Assembly (NCBI GenBank): GCA_942493325.1 | Contig: OW818689.1 | Span: forward strand, 3,100,001-3,164,000 | Source of the DNA: JAAFHB01 sp942493325 | Lineage (GTDB): Bacteria; Bacteroidota; Bacteroidia; Bacteroidales; Prolixibacteraceae | DNA length: 64,000 bases | Direction of reading: 5' to 3' | In this document: piece by piece, positions 27,603 through 37,640 of the stretch | Numbering within the stretch: position 1 is the first letter of the stretch | How the letters are laid out: each line of letters starts with the position of its first letter | The notes under the pieces: generated by a model | What the model saw: the letters and a program-made list of their open reading frames with translations, nothing else | Told to the model about the DNA's origin: nothing | Databases searched by the model: none | Made by a program: the position numbers and the translations under genes

Positions 27603-29039
27603 TTAAACCGATGAAACCGTTTTCGTTGAAGTCCTTACTCCTGTTGTACCACCACCTTTGAGTGTTAGTTCAACGGGAGCATTCGTTTTCCAGGCACCGT
27701 TGGTAAAATCGGGAACATTGACCGAATCAGAACGATTGGCCACCGACTTTTCACTAAGCGGGGCAATTGAGCTCCAGAGCGCGGCATCATAGACATTCTG
27801 ATCAAGCGGAAGTCCGTTATGCAGGCAGTCGATCAAACGCCAGTCCATCATAAAATCCATTCCCCCGTGACCACCGACTTTTTTGGCCATTTCTCCGATA
27901 CGTTTCACAATTTCAGGAGTATACTGATCCTCTATCTGTTTCATTTGTTCCGGGGTCATCCACTCATGACCCGATGAGATGCGGGCAGGCTCAGGCCATT
28001 TGGCAGCCATCCCTTTTGTGCCGCTGATCAGGTGGATCCGTGAATAAGGTCGCGGACTGGAAACATCATGCTGTATCATGATGGTACGACCCTTGAAAGT
28101 ACGGACAGTTGTTGTCGTCATATTTCCGCGGAATTGTTTGCCGGCAAATTCGTTATAGAAACTATCTTTTGCTGACAGATCAATGGCCATTGGTGCCATA
28201 TGGAAATCATTGGACGACATGGCGGTCAGATATTCCATCTGGTCGCCACGGTTAATGTTCATAATCTGGCACACCGGCCCTAACCCGTGTGTCGGATACA
28301 GGTTTCCCTTGCGGAAATTTTCCTTTAACCTCCACATTTCGGTATACTTAGTTTTGCTGAAATTCCCGGCCAGCAGATCGTGGATGTAAGCTCCTTCGCC
28401 ATGGATGATTTCGCCGAAGAAACCCTGACGGGCCATATTAAGGGTTAATAGTTCGAAGAAGTCATAACAGCAGTTTTCAAGCATCATGCAATGCTTCTGA
28501 GTCCGTTCAGAGGTTTCAACAAGTTGCCAGCACTCATCAATGGTTTTAGCTGCCGGAACCTCAACCGCAGCATGTTTCCCATTTTCCATAGCATAGACAG
28601 CCATGGGGGTATGCCAGGCCCAGGGGGTAGTTATGTAAATTAGGTCTATTTCAGGGTTTTGGCACATTTGTTTCCACGCCTCTTTTGAACCCGAGTATCC
28701 TTTGGCCGCGGGCAATCCCTGTTTTTCAAGAATTTTCTGACACTTTGCAATACGATCTTCGAATACATCGCACAGAGCGACGATCTCAACGCCTTCGATA
28801 TGCGACATTCGCTCAACAGCACCGGGGCCACGGTTGCCCAGCCCTACAAATCCGATGCGCACTTTTTCAAGTCTTGGTGCGACATAACCGCTCATGTTAA
28901 ACCGCTGTTTCGGACTGGTCCCGTTCGGTTCGCGCAGTGATTCACTATTCAGGGAAGATGCATGACCTGTCAATCCTGATACCAGGATTCCCGTACCGAT
29001 TACTGATTTTCTGAGAAAATCCCTCCTGTTTGATGCCAT
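27603..29039 (-). CDS. GH109-like Gfo/Idh/MocA protein with Tat signal
   Basis: 478 residues from ATG 29039, chosen because the Tat motif NRRDFLRKSVIGTG follows at once; the longer frame from 29117 adds 26 residues without a signal. The NAD-binding Rossmann motif is GFVGLGNRGPGAVERM. Then come EVPAAKTIDECW and NPTHGLGPVCQIMNINRGD-like catalytic-loop features (here YPTHGLGPVCQI), and VGGHGGMDFMMDW. This is the layout of GH109 alpha-N-acetylgalactosaminidases, which cleave by an NAD+-dependent redox mechanism and are pre-loaded with cofactor before Tat export. The GH109 label is strong on pattern, but substrate specificity varies in this group. It lies in the SusCD-led block. Confidence 0.85.
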   Translation of the reverse strand: MASNRRDFLRKSVIGTGILVSGLTGHASSLNSESLREPNGTSPKQRFNMSGYVAPRLEKVRIGFVGLGNRGPGAVERMSHIEGVEIVALCDVFEDRIAKCQKILEKQGLPAAKGYSGSKEAWKQMCQNPEIDLIYITTPWAWHTPMAVYAMENGKHAAVEVPAAKTIDECWQLVETSERTQKHCMMLENCCYDFFELLTLNMARQGFFGEIIHGEGAYIHDLLAGNFSKTKYTEMWRLKENFRKGNLYPTHGLGPVCQIMNINRGDQMEYLTAMSSNDFHMAPMAIDLSAKDSFYNEFAGKQFRGNMTTTTVRTFKGRTIMIQHDVSSPRPYSRIHLISGTKGMAAKWPEPARISSGHEWMTPEQMKQIEDQYTPEIVKRIGEMAKKVGGHGGMDFMMDWRLIDCLHNGLPLDQNVYDAALWSSIAPLSEKSVANRSDSVNVPDFTNGAWKTNAPVELTLKGGGTTGVRTSTKTVSSV

Positions 29040-29142
29040 GAAATTAGTTTTGTGTGGTTGGAAAATTTGGCGTAATTTACACATAAATTTAATCGCCTGA
29101 GAAATCAAATTTAGCACATTTCAGGAGACATCCGCGTTAGCT

Positions 29143-30507
29143 TTACCGATTATCCTTTAGCAGCAACGTTTTATTATTTGTGACAAACATCCGCGTACTC
29201 TGCGTATAATCTTCCCCGAAAACGGCCTTGTATTTCAGATCGACATAAAATGCTTTAAATCCCGATACTGGCTTCCCGATCCGGACAGTAAACTGAGCAA
29301 TTTTTGCCTTGTCAAGATTATTACCGTTCCATTTTTCGTCCCTGAAATCCTGATCTTCAGAGGCAGAACTCCAAAGCATTGCATCCACCATTAATTCAGG
29401 CGTAGAATTTACAGTCAGGATAATTGTATCATTCTTTTCCGCAATTGTGTAATTGCATACCGGGTATTTTCCGTTTGTCACGGTAGTTCCAAGAAATGCG
29501 CTTAGCGTTATGAAAGCCTGCGTCTTGTCACCCAGGTCATGAGCTGCATTTGGAATATAACAGATATGATTATCACCCGGAATACTGTCGATATAGTTTT
29601 TTACTGCGTCAACCGGCCAGTAGGGATCATTCGTTCCCATGAACAGCATTTTGGGCATCGTTAACTTTTTGCGGTATGAGTAAGGATCAATCATGGCAGT
29701 CAGCTCTTTACCTCCGGGGGTTCCAATTTGCTGCGCAATTCCTAACTTAACGTAATCCTGGATTTCTATGCTGTAATCTCCCCACACCGTTTTTTGATAA
29801 TCGATATTTACCGGCATATTGAGCACATCAATAACCATGGGGCAAATGGATTTTACCCGCTTATCATTTGCTGCGGTAAGCCAGGTTGTCCAACCTCTTT
29901 TGGAAGCGCCGGCCACAACAAATTGTTTTACCTTCCTTTTGATCTCTTTTTTGGCGAATTTCTGCACAACATCCATTGCTCTGACAGCACTTTTGGTCAT
30001 CGGGAACAATAATGGCCATGTAAAATCATGATCTTTCAGGTAATTATGCAGCGTGAAGGATATCAGCGCATCTTCCGTAAGGTCGCCATACAATGGCTGA
30101 TTGGGAACCTGCCAGATTACCGCCGCCATTGTCATATTTGTCTTTGCAACATGGCTCAACGCGGTAATTAATTCATCGGTCCATTTATGGATTTTAGGCT
30201 TACCGTCACTCACACTACCACCGGTAATAAACAATAATGCGTCATTGTACCTTAAGAGATCAGGTACCATCACCATCATTTCATGGTTCCAGCTGATCCC
30301 GCGCCATTGCTGAGAGGTAAACAAAATGCGGTACAAGGTCACCCCTTCACCTTTTGCTTTTTCCTGAACTTCCCATTTAAATGATTTGTCGGAATTATTA
30401 AGATAAGCCTGCAGTGCGGTTTCAGGTGTTACCGGTTTATTGGGAGCCGAATAAACAACTGAAACAGAACTGATCAGGACCAGTATGCAAAACAGCAATT
30501 TTCTCAT
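29143..30507 (-). CDS. PhoPQ-activated pathogenicity-related family hydrolase
   Basis: 454 residues. The signal peptide ends SVVYSA. The sequence follows PF10142: early PETALQAYLNN and FKWEVQ, then YRILFTSQQWRGISWNHEM. The nucleophile elbow is GASKRGWTTWL. Next comes MLFMGTNDPYWPVDA with a likely catalytic Asp, and YIPNAAHDLGD with the His. This gives an alpha/beta-hydrolase triad. The C-terminal 110 residues form an added beta domain. The family is named from a Salmonella PhoPQ-regulated gene, but its substrate is unknown. It lies between susD and the GH109-like gene, where an esterase or amidase releasing a substituent from the glycan would fit. Confidence 0.85.
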   Translation of the reverse strand: MRKLLFCILVLISSVSVVYSAPNKPVTPETALQAYLNNSDKSFKWEVQEKAKGEGVTLYRILFTSQQWRGISWNHEMMVMVPDLLRYNDALLFITGGSVSDGKPKIHKWTDELITALSHVAKTNMTMAAVIWQVPNQPLYGDLTEDALISFTLHNYLKDHDFTWPLLFPMTKSAVRAMDVVQKFAKKEIKRKVKQFVVAGASKRGWTTWLTAANDKRVKSICPMVIDVLNMPVNIDYQKTVWGDYSIEIQDYVKLGIAQQIGTPGGKELTAMIDPYSYRKKLTMPKMLFMGTNDPYWPVDAVKNYIDSIPGDNHICYIPNAAHDLGDKTQAFITLSAFLGTTVTNGKYPVCNYTIAEKNDTIILTVNSTPELMVDAMLWSSASEDQDFRDEKWNGNNLDKAKIAQFTVRIGKPVSGFKAFYVDLKYKAVFGEDYTQSTRMFVTNNKTLLLKDNR

Positions 30508-30605
30508 TGATTAATTGAGTTAAAAATAACAGGGGTTGTTGAAAGTAATAAGCAGGGATGTGAAGAGTGCAGCTCCTGCTTATTAGTGTGTTAATATTGA
30601 TTCGC

Positions 30606-32261
30606 TTACCAGGGTTTACCTGTACCTTGCAGTACCCAGGTCTTCGACCAGGGGCTGTTTTTTCCGTCGGGTGAATTATATGACGTAGTTTCGAGCTTAT
30701 CTATTGCACTTTGTGCATTTACAGGATTAAAACTTAACTCATTCACCCCGTAATAAAACCTTAATGGCAGGACGGCTCTTTTGGCAGTAACCCCCGCTAC
30801 CAATGCTGGCAAACCAGTTCTTCTGTAGTCAAACCATGCTTCGGCGGCGGCGGTCCAGCTTGCAATCCATTTCTGCTCAATGATCTGAGCCAGGGTTCCG
30901 TTATAGGCCACACCTGCTTTCACAATATAGGCCGCGTAATCACCACCTATACCCCATGCATCCAGCGAAGCTTTCACCCCGGCGTTGTAATGATCGGCAG
31001 CGGTTCCACCCACAGACCAGCCTTTCAGTGCTGCTTCGGCAAGACTGAAATGCACCTCAGCAGCAGATAACATCCTTGCTTTGAGGTGCGGGCCTGCAGG
31101 CTTTTTATAGATGTCATTCAGGTGAGAGGCATGCGGATTTACCGGTGCCTGTTCGAGGTTCGGACATAAATTATACGATTGCGGAACGATAGACCATGCA
31201 GGCGGCAATCCAACATATTCCGGATCGAGATCGAGCGGCACTTTATAGTTTGCGGTATAAACGTCCGCAACATTCTGGGCAATAATACGCTTACCGTCAA
31301 TAATCTGGTCATAATTATTTGGTTTCGTTGGGTCAATAACAAGTGGTATCTGGATCTTATTCGCCCAGACAGCCAATCTCGGATCATTCAAAGCCTGCAG
31401 CTTTTCAACCAGCGTCGAACACATCTTAAGCCTCCGGTAATTGGTTTCGCTGATATCGTAGGTGGTATTGCTTGGCCATGAGTCGGCGGAACTGTTGCCT
31501 ATATAGGGAAAATTTGCATCATCGGCTGCTGACAGAATAAGCGGGTATTGCGCAGCATTTGAAGCAATACGCTCAATCCCCGCTTTCGCAGCGGTTTCTT
31601 CTTTTGATGAAATCCTCAGGTAATATCTCAGGGCAAGGGAATTTGCCAGTTTGCGCCATTGGGTAACGTTACCTTTGTACAAAACGTCCTGCGTGGCATT
31701 AATTTCTTTGTAGTCGCCGGCACTTTTTGATAAAAAAGTGTTGGCGCTGTCGAGCGATTGAAGGATACCCAGGTAAATATCTTTTTGAGCATCAAAAACC
31801 GGTTTGTAATTTTCGCCACCCAACTCACCCATAAGAGCTTTGGAATATGGAGCATCTCCCCACAGATCAGCAATAAAACCGTAATTGTAGGCTTTCATCA
31901 CCAGGGCAACCCCTTTATGAAAATCAAGATTCAAGGCTGCGGATTTTTTATACAGCTCCTCCGAATTTCTCAGAATACCATAATATCCTGACCAGTCCTG
32001 GTTCGACCATTCATAACCATTATGACCTCCTGACCACCCGTCTTTCTGGGTATGTTGCATAACACCCGCAATATCACCGAAACCAAGACCAACAACCGAC
32101 TGTCCGGTAGCGGTAATGACAGTTGCAATCAATAAATTTGGATGTGCGTTTGCCGGGTCAACTCCATTCGGATTGATATTTAATTCCTCAAGATCCTTAC
32201 AGGAAAACATTGCAACCAGGAATAGGATCAATACTGCTAAGATTTTATTTTTTGAGTACAT
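30606..32261 (-). CDS. SusD/RagB-family nutrient-binding outer membrane lipoprotein
   Basis: 551 residues. Lipoprotein signal peptide with Cys at MFSCKDLEELNINPNG; the NINPN phrase is typical of the SusD-like_2 subgroup. The body is helical with TPR-like repeats, including AEVHFSLAEAALKGW and WFDYRRTGLP, the latter near the conserved C-terminal SusD motif. The protein caps the SusC channel on the cell surface and binds the ligand. Its start is 21 bases after the SusC stop, the usual susCD arrangement. Confidence 0.93.
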   Translation of the reverse strand: MYSKNKILAVLILFLVAMFSCKDLEELNINPNGVDPANAHPNLLIATVITATGQSVVGLGFGDIAGVMQHTQKDGWSGGHNGYEWSNQDWSGYYGILRNSEELYKKSAALNLDFHKGVALVMKAYNYGFIADLWGDAPYSKALMGELGGENYKPVFDAQKDIYLGILQSLDSANTFLSKSAGDYKEINATQDVLYKGNVTQWRKLANSLALRYYLRISSKEETAAKAGIERIASNAAQYPLILSAADDANFPYIGNSSADSWPSNTTYDISETNYRRLKMCSTLVEKLQALNDPRLAVWANKIQIPLVIDPTKPNNYDQIIDGKRIIAQNVADVYTANYKVPLDLDPEYVGLPPAWSIVPQSYNLCPNLEQAPVNPHASHLNDIYKKPAGPHLKARMLSAAEVHFSLAEAALKGWSVGGTAADHYNAGVKASLDAWGIGGDYAAYIVKAGVAYNGTLAQIIEQKWIASWTAAAEAWFDYRRTGLPALVAGVTAKRAVLPLRFYYGVNELSFNPVNAQSAIDKLETTSYNSPDGKNSPWSKTWVLQGTGKPW

Positions 32262-32282
32262 AACTTCAGATTTTAAAAATTT

Positions 32283-35200
32283 CTAAAAAGTCAGGTCAAT
32301 TTTAAAACCAATCGGGATCACCCAGGGATCGAGGTTATATCTTTCAATACCCTGTTTAAATTGTGTACCTCGTCTGCCCTCTGTTGAAGACTCTGCCTGA
32401 AATGCGCGCTCCGGATCGAGTCCGGCTTTTGCCTTGGTCCAGATCATTATATTCCGGCTGTACACCGAAACTGACAGATCCTTAATTCCTGCAATCCTGT
32501 TTATAAAACCCCGGGGAACCATATAACTCAGAGAAATCTCCCGAAGTTTAATAAAATCGGCATCAAACATCGAAGGTTTTGCAAATCCCCATGCATAACT
32601 TACCACATAAGGAGCAAAAGGAAGGACCATATTTTCTCCCAGGTGTTCAACATATTTTTTACCCCCCGCACCATCTGGCACTTCAACGACTCCGGGAACA
32701 AATACTCCGTCACTTACATAAAATCCGCTGTAGTTTTCGCGGAATCCACCGTATTCAGCAGTTGGCCCACCTACCACATGGAATCCGTTTTTGATGTAAA
32801 TATCCTCATTTTCCACCAGCCAGTCGCGGAGTTCCTTTCCTGTTCTGCCTCCCGGGTTGATCAGACTCTCCAGCCAGATTTCTGAATTCCCGTCTTCAGC
32901 ACTGTACCGCTGTGTCTGAGAAATAAACTGACCGCCATTTCTCCAGTCAAAGGTCATATTCAGTGAGAAAGATTTATAGGTCAGCGACGTTTGTAATCCC
33001 ATGATAAAATTGGGATTATAATTACCGATTTTGTTCCGGGTATCCTGTATCTGGATCTCCTGCCATTCCAGTTCGCTGCCGATAACCGGATAACCGAAAT
33101 AGGGAGAGTTTTCGTCGGTAACTGTAAGTATTTCCGCATCATAAATATCCCCGATCTCATCCCCGACATACGACCATGCTCCTCCTTTGGCGTCTTCCCA
33201 GAACTTAATAATATCAATACCGGGAGAAATTTCTACAAGTGTTGTCCTGTTCCGGGAAAAATTTGCACTGATATCCCAATTCCAGTTTATCGTCTTAACA
33301 GGCACACCGCCAAATGTAAATTCCCAGCCTTTGCTCTCTATTAACCCCGCGTTTATATTGACTACGTCAAATCCTGTTGAGCTGGCAACGGGAATATTTC
33401 TTAAAATCTGCTGCCGGTTTTTGACAACATAATAAGTCCCTTCGAACCTTAATCTGTTTGAAAACAAACTCAGTTCAGTCCCAACCTCCCATGAGGTAGC
33501 CTCTTCAGGTTTCAGATGGGGAGTTAATATCTGACCCGATTTTGACAAACGCGTTGCGTCACCCCACTGTCCGGCATTCCCATATACATTGTAAAGCTGG
33601 TAGGGGTCAGTGTCGTTACCTGCTTTTGCCCAGCCACCCCTTACTTTAAACAGGTTCACCCGATCACCCAGATTAACAAACTGATCTGCCAGAATACTTA
33701 AGGATGCTGAGGGATAAAAATAGGACCGATTCTCTTTGGGCAGGGTACTCGACCAGTCATTTCGTGCAGTCAGATCCAGGAAAATCATATCCTTCCATCC
33801 CAGGTTTGCCAGACCATAAACACTGTAAATCGCCTTTTGAGACCAACTACTGGAATAGCTTAAAGAGCCCGATTTTATATTACTGACCGTGTAAACATTC
33901 GGCACAATGAGCCCTGCACCTGAATTTGATGAATTGCTGAGCGAGGACCCTTTCTTATACAAGGCATTTCCTCCCACAGAAAATGTTCCACTGAAAGTAT
34001 TCATTTCCCGTGTATAGGTTACCAGTGCATCAACATTTCTTTCATAGTTCATGATATTCTGAATCCCGTAGGCCCCATTATTCGGCTCCTTGCTGTAACC
34101 CGGTGCAATTTTCGATTCCCGCGTCTCATTGAATCTGTCGAGTGAATAACGCCCCATGACACTTAACTCCTTGGTCAACTGCAAGTCGGCTTTAAGGTTG
34201 CCGAATATTCTGTCCCTGTTGAAACTATTGTTTACTTCATAAGCCAAGAAATAAGGATTCTCATATGTTCCCTTAAAAGGAACATATTGTTCGAAACCCT
34301 CCTTCCCCGGCGCCCAGTATTGCCTCATATCCCGAATATCTGTATTTTGGGGAACATTGTACGCCCACTGCAGGGGGTTGGTACCACGGTTACTTGAGGG
34401 ACGGTTATTTGACCATGACCTGTTGATATTGATATTGGAACTGATGGTCATATTATCCCGGACTTTAATTGAAGTTGCGGCCGTGAGGTTGTTTCGGAAC
34501 AGATCAGAATTGGGGACCAGTCCCCTGCTGCTCATATTTGTCACCCCGATCCGGTAATTCATGACATCGGTGTTATTCGAGACCGATACACCGTTAGTTG
34601 TTGTAATACCAGTCTGAACAAAATTGGCTACATTATTCGGATGCGATACAAGTTCAGTGGGAATCTGAACTCCATTTGCATCCCTTGGACTGTTCCATTG
34701 TACCGCAAAATATTCTTTGTCAAGTTCGATACCGGCTCCTGCTGCTTCCGCCGGGTTCACCCGCATCACTGTGCCGGGAGGAAGATCTTCGGGAGTGAAC
34801 GAAAAATAGCCGTTCGCAAATTTCTTCTGTACGGCAAAATATTTATAAGGTTGGTCGAACACGGTATTGGAACTAATGGTTACGTTGATTCCCTGGTTTC
34901 TCTTACCCGATTTTGTGGTGATCAGCACCACCCCATTACCGGCCCGCGATCCATATAACGCTGCAGCACTCGGACCCTTAAGAACGGTTACGCTTTCGAT
35001 ATCATCTGTGTTCAGGTCCGACATGGCATTGCCATAATCGACCCGGTTATCACTGCCGAATCCTGATACATTGTTCAGTGTATTGACGATCGGAACTCCG
35101 TCAATAACGAATAAAGGCTGGTTATCATTACTTAAAGAGGTTGCCCCCCTGATGACCATGCTCACCGAAGAGCCTGTTCCGCCTGTTGAGTTGATCTGTA

Positions 35201-35726
35201 CCCCCGATACCTTCCCCGCAAGTGAATTTATGGCATTTTCCTGAACTACCCTGACAAGGTCGTCACCGCCCACTTTGCTTATGGAATAACCGAGCGATTT
35301 TTCTTTTCGGGTAATACCCAATGCTGTTACCACTACTTCATCGACCGACTTAATATCCTCGGTCAGGGCAACGTTGATTACGCTGCGGCCATTCACCGGA
35401 ATTTCTTCTACTTTAAATCCGACAAAGGAAAATATCAAAGTGGCATCGTTTGTTGGCACTTCAATACGATAAAGACCATCATAGTTGGTAACTGCACCTC
35501 TTTGAGTTCCTTTAACCTGGATACTCACACCGGGCAATGACAAATTATCCGTTTTGGAAGTAACCTTTCCCGTTACAATAAAAAACGGCTGAGCTTCCGT
35601 GTTCCCCGGCAAATCCGGTACAGCAGATGCATTTGCCAACCAGGCAGTTATAAAAAGTAATTTTAATAACAATATCACAGGCATCAGGTTCCTGATCATT
35701 TTTTTTATTATATTGTTACGTTTCAT
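32283..35726 (-). CDS. SusC/RagA-type TonB-linked outer membrane receptor
   Basis: 1147 residues, complete. An unusually long leader (KR-rich start, then hydrophobic ILLLKLLFITAW, cleavage near NASA) precedes a CarboxypepD_reg-like domain (about 46-125, with GTQRGAVTNYDGLYRIEV). The SusC motif DEVVVTALGITRKEKSLGY follows, then the plug with PLFVIDGVPI and SAAALYGSRAGNGVVLITTK. The 22-strand barrel ends in KIDLTF. It imports the ligand presented by SusD. The PKD lipoprotein gene is 49 bases upstream and susD 21 bases downstream. No hybrid two-component or ECF-sigma/anti-sigma regulator is next to it. Confidence 0.95.
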   Translation of the reverse strand: MKRNNIIKKMIRNLMPVILLLKLLFITAWLANASAVPDLPGNTEAQPFFIVTGKVTSKTDNLSLPGVSIQVKGTQRGAVTNYDGLYRIEVPTNDATLIFSFVGFKVEEIPVNGRSVINVALTEDIKSVDEVVVTALGITRKEKSLGYSISKVGGDDLVRVVQENAINSLAGKVSGVQINSTGGTGSSVSMVIRGATSLSNDNQPLFVIDGVPIVNTLNNVSGFGSDNRVDYGNAMSDLNTDDIESVTVLKGPSAAALYGSRAGNGVVLITTKSGKRNQGINVTISSNTVFDQPYKYFAVQKKFANGYFSFTPEDLPPGTVMRVNPAEAAGAGIELDKEYFAVQWNSPRDANGVQIPTELVSHPNNVANFVQTGITTTNGVSVSNNTDVMNYRIGVTNMSSRGLVPNSDLFRNNLTAATSIKVRDNMTISSNININRSWSNNRPSSNRGTNPLQWAYNVPQNTDIRDMRQYWAPGKEGFEQYVPFKGTYENPYFLAYEVNNSFNRDRIFGNLKADLQLTKELSVMGRYSLDRFNETRESKIAPGYSKEPNNGAYGIQNIMNYERNVDALVTYTREMNTFSGTFSVGGNALYKKGSSLSNSSNSGAGLIVPNVYTVSNIKSGSLSYSSSWSQKAIYSVYGLANLGWKDMIFLDLTARNDWSSTLPKENRSYFYPSASLSILADQFVNLGDRVNLFKVRGGWAKAGNDTDPYQLYNVYGNAGQWGDATRLSKSGQILTPHLKPEEATSWEVGTELSLFSNRLRFEGTYYVVKNRQQILRNIPVASSTGFDVVNINAGLIESKGWEFTFGGVPVKTINWNWDISANFSRNRTTLVEISPGIDIIKFWEDAKGGAWSYVGDEIGDIYDAEILTVTDENSPYFGYPVIGSELEWQEIQIQDTRNKIGNYNPNFIMGLQTSLTYKSFSLNMTFDWRNGGQFISQTQRYSAEDGNSEIWLESLINPGGRTGKELRDWLVENEDIYIKNGFHVVGGPTAEYGGFRENYSGFYVSDGVFVPGVVEVPDGAGGKKYVEHLGENMVLPFAPYVVSYAWGFAKPSMFDADFIKLREISLSYMVPRGFINRIAGIKDLSVSVYSRNIMIWTKAKAGLDPERAFQAESSTEGRRGTQFKQGIERYNLDPWVIPIGFKIDLTF

Positions 35727-35775
35727 GATATTGGAATAAGCTGGTTAATGTGAAAAGACAGGTTTTAAAGGACAT

Positions 35776-36708
35776 TTATTTTACAACTTCAAAAGTCAAT
35801 ATGGCTGTATGTGAAGGCTTATTATAATAGGCCTTCTGGGTAGTACAAATAAACATTACAAGACGCATCTTTTCAGGGGTTATCTCTTCAACAATGCATT
35901 CGCGCATAAAATCCATACAACCAATAAATTCTGCACCCGTGAAATTAAGTGTCATTACATCCTTGTAAGTTCTGTCAGTGGCAGTATTTCCATTCACACT
36001 TACAGTAGTTACAGCCAGGTCTTTTTTTTCTGTCAAAGTGAATTTAGCTCCGGCTTCAGGAGTGTGGGCGGTATAACATAAACCAAACTTCTGACTTACC
36101 GGGGTTATTTTAATGATTGTCCTGGCAGTTAATGTTGTGTATACAAGGCCGGCCAATGCCCCGCCATGCTTTGGGGAGTGTATATAAGTACCGTCAGATT
36201 TGAAAATAAATTCATCATCATAAACCTCTCCAAGTCCCAGACCTACGCTGCCCAGCATCCCGGTAGCCAACTGTTGCACGCTTGTAAATTTGTCATCAGC
36301 CAACGCAAAACAATCCCTCGGAGAGTGGGAACTGCTTATCTTCCACCGCTTGCCTTCCGTTACTTTCGAACCACCTGTAAGCATCTGAAAGTTAGAAAGG
36401 GCAAGTGAAACCTCGCGTGTCGCTACAACCGTCTGACCATTACCAACAACAGTTAGTTTAACATCGTAAACACCACCCTCCTTATAGATATGTACCGGAT
36501 CCCTGAGTGTACTTGTTTCACCATCGCCAAAATCCCAGGTCCAGCTTTCGGCTCGTTTGGTTAAAGCAGTAAACGCTACCTGCTTGCCGACAACGCTGTG
36601 AAAAATATCTGCCTTAGGGGGATCATTCGACTCCTCTTTATCACACGTTTGGAACAGCATCATTCCAACGGCAAATAAAAAATACAAAATGATAAGTTGT
36701 TTTTTCAT
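35776..36708 (-). CDS. PKD-domain surface lipoprotein
   Basis: 310 residues. Lipoprotein signal ends with MMLFQTCDKEE (Cys22). A PKD beta-sandwich lies at about 35-105 and shows the family motif WTWDFGDGETS followed by DPVHIYKEGGVYDVKLTV. The rest (about 115-310) is a beta-rich domain of unknown family, including GKRWKISS near its start, as in surface glycan-binding proteins. As first gene of the SusCD block it is probably the extra surface binding protein of the uptake complex. Its promoter must lie in 36709-36926, which is AT-rich, but only an imperfect -7 box (TAAATCTG on the minus strand) was found. Confidence 0.82.
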   Translation of the reverse strand: MKKQLIILYFLFAVGMMLFQTCDKEESNDPPKADIFHSVVGKQVAFTALTKRAESWTWDFGDGETSTLRDPVHIYKEGGVYDVKLTVVGNGQTVVATREVSLALSNFQMLTGGSKVTEGKRWKISSSHSPRDCFALADDKFTSVQQLATGMLGSVGLGLGEVYDDEFIFKSDGTYIHSPKHGGALAGLVYTTLTARTIIKITPVSQKFGLCYTAHTPEAGAKFTLTEKKDLAVTTVSVNGNTATDRTYKDVMTLNFTGAEFIGCMDFMRECIVEEITPEKMRLVMFICTTQKAYYNKPSHTAILTFEVVK

Positions 36709-36926
36709 GACTAACGTGAATTAATTATTGGTTACACCTTTAACTATTTGTAACATTAATTTTGTTCAATATCAGATTTAGAGGGAATCACATTTCACGA
36801 CGCATGTTCTTTATACTCAAATTTTGAATTTATGTTTCACAATTGCAGAAATTCTTCCGTAAGTTTTGGTGTCAGACACTTCAGATCAGAAAAATCTAAT
36901 TTTGATCATAGTCTAAACACATCGGA

Positions 36927-37617
36927 ATGGAAACCGGGAATCCAATAAAACATGCACTCATTAGCAGCACCTTATGGGCTGCTCTTCTTACCCTCCTGTT
37001 TCTGTTTTATAACCGGACAGGTAGTTTCCTGACAGAGGCACTGCTAGCCCTGCCATTCTTTATAATTTTCTATTTTTAATATCAATTTTATAAAATTTCC
37101 GGGGCATTACAATTATTCTCAGGATTTATTATGGAAGATCGTTCTGACACTTATTGTAACCTTTCTGCATACCCCACTTTTTGAAGAGCTGTTTTTCAGG
37201 GGGATTTTACAGAACCTGCTTACAAAACGCATCGCACAAAACAACGCATGGAGAATTTTCATGGCATGGGGCTTCGCGATTTTATTGCCATTGGCTTTCC
37301 TGGTGGGATATACACTAAAGGGAGACCTGCAATGGTTTCCGGCATTAATGACAACCCTCCTGTTTGTGGCAGCCTTCATTTTAGAACGGTCCGGCAAACA
37401 TCATGAAGGCATTTATACAGCACTGGCAATAACAAGCACCCTGTTCGGACTTGTTCATTACCACTCAGGGGCGATTGTATATATCGGATTCGCCTGCCTG
37501 GCGGGTTGGGCCTATGGATATACTTATATCAAAACGGGCAATGTTTTCTACAGTGCACTTGTCCACACACTGGTCAATAGTTCAGCCCTGATTTTTGGTA
37601 TTGAACTGATTAAATAA
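36927..37617 (+). pseudogene. CPBP-family membrane protease gene with one-base frameshift
   Basis: Frame 1 opens at ATG 36927 (METGNPIKHAL) and stops after 50 codons at TAA 37077-37079. Dropping one T from the T5 run at 37073-37077 joins it to a frame open to 37617, giving about 230 residues. The joined protein has about six helices and the three CPBP motifs: FEELFFR (EExxxR), STLFGLVH and SALVHTLVNS (HxxxN). This family includes CAAX prenyl protease-like enzymes and bacteriocin-immunity proteins. It may be a true mutation, a sequencing slip in a homopolymer, or a phase-variable site. If translation restarts, only the last 118 residues (from 37261) would be made, without the EExxxR motif. Confidence 0.85.
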
Positions 37618-37640
37618 GCAACAATCGTTTTCCTGCAATT

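Noticed and set aside
36709..36926. Riboswitch or small RNA upstream of the SusCD locus
   Set aside because: Only AT-rich sequence without a conserved stem pattern or clear terminator was seen.
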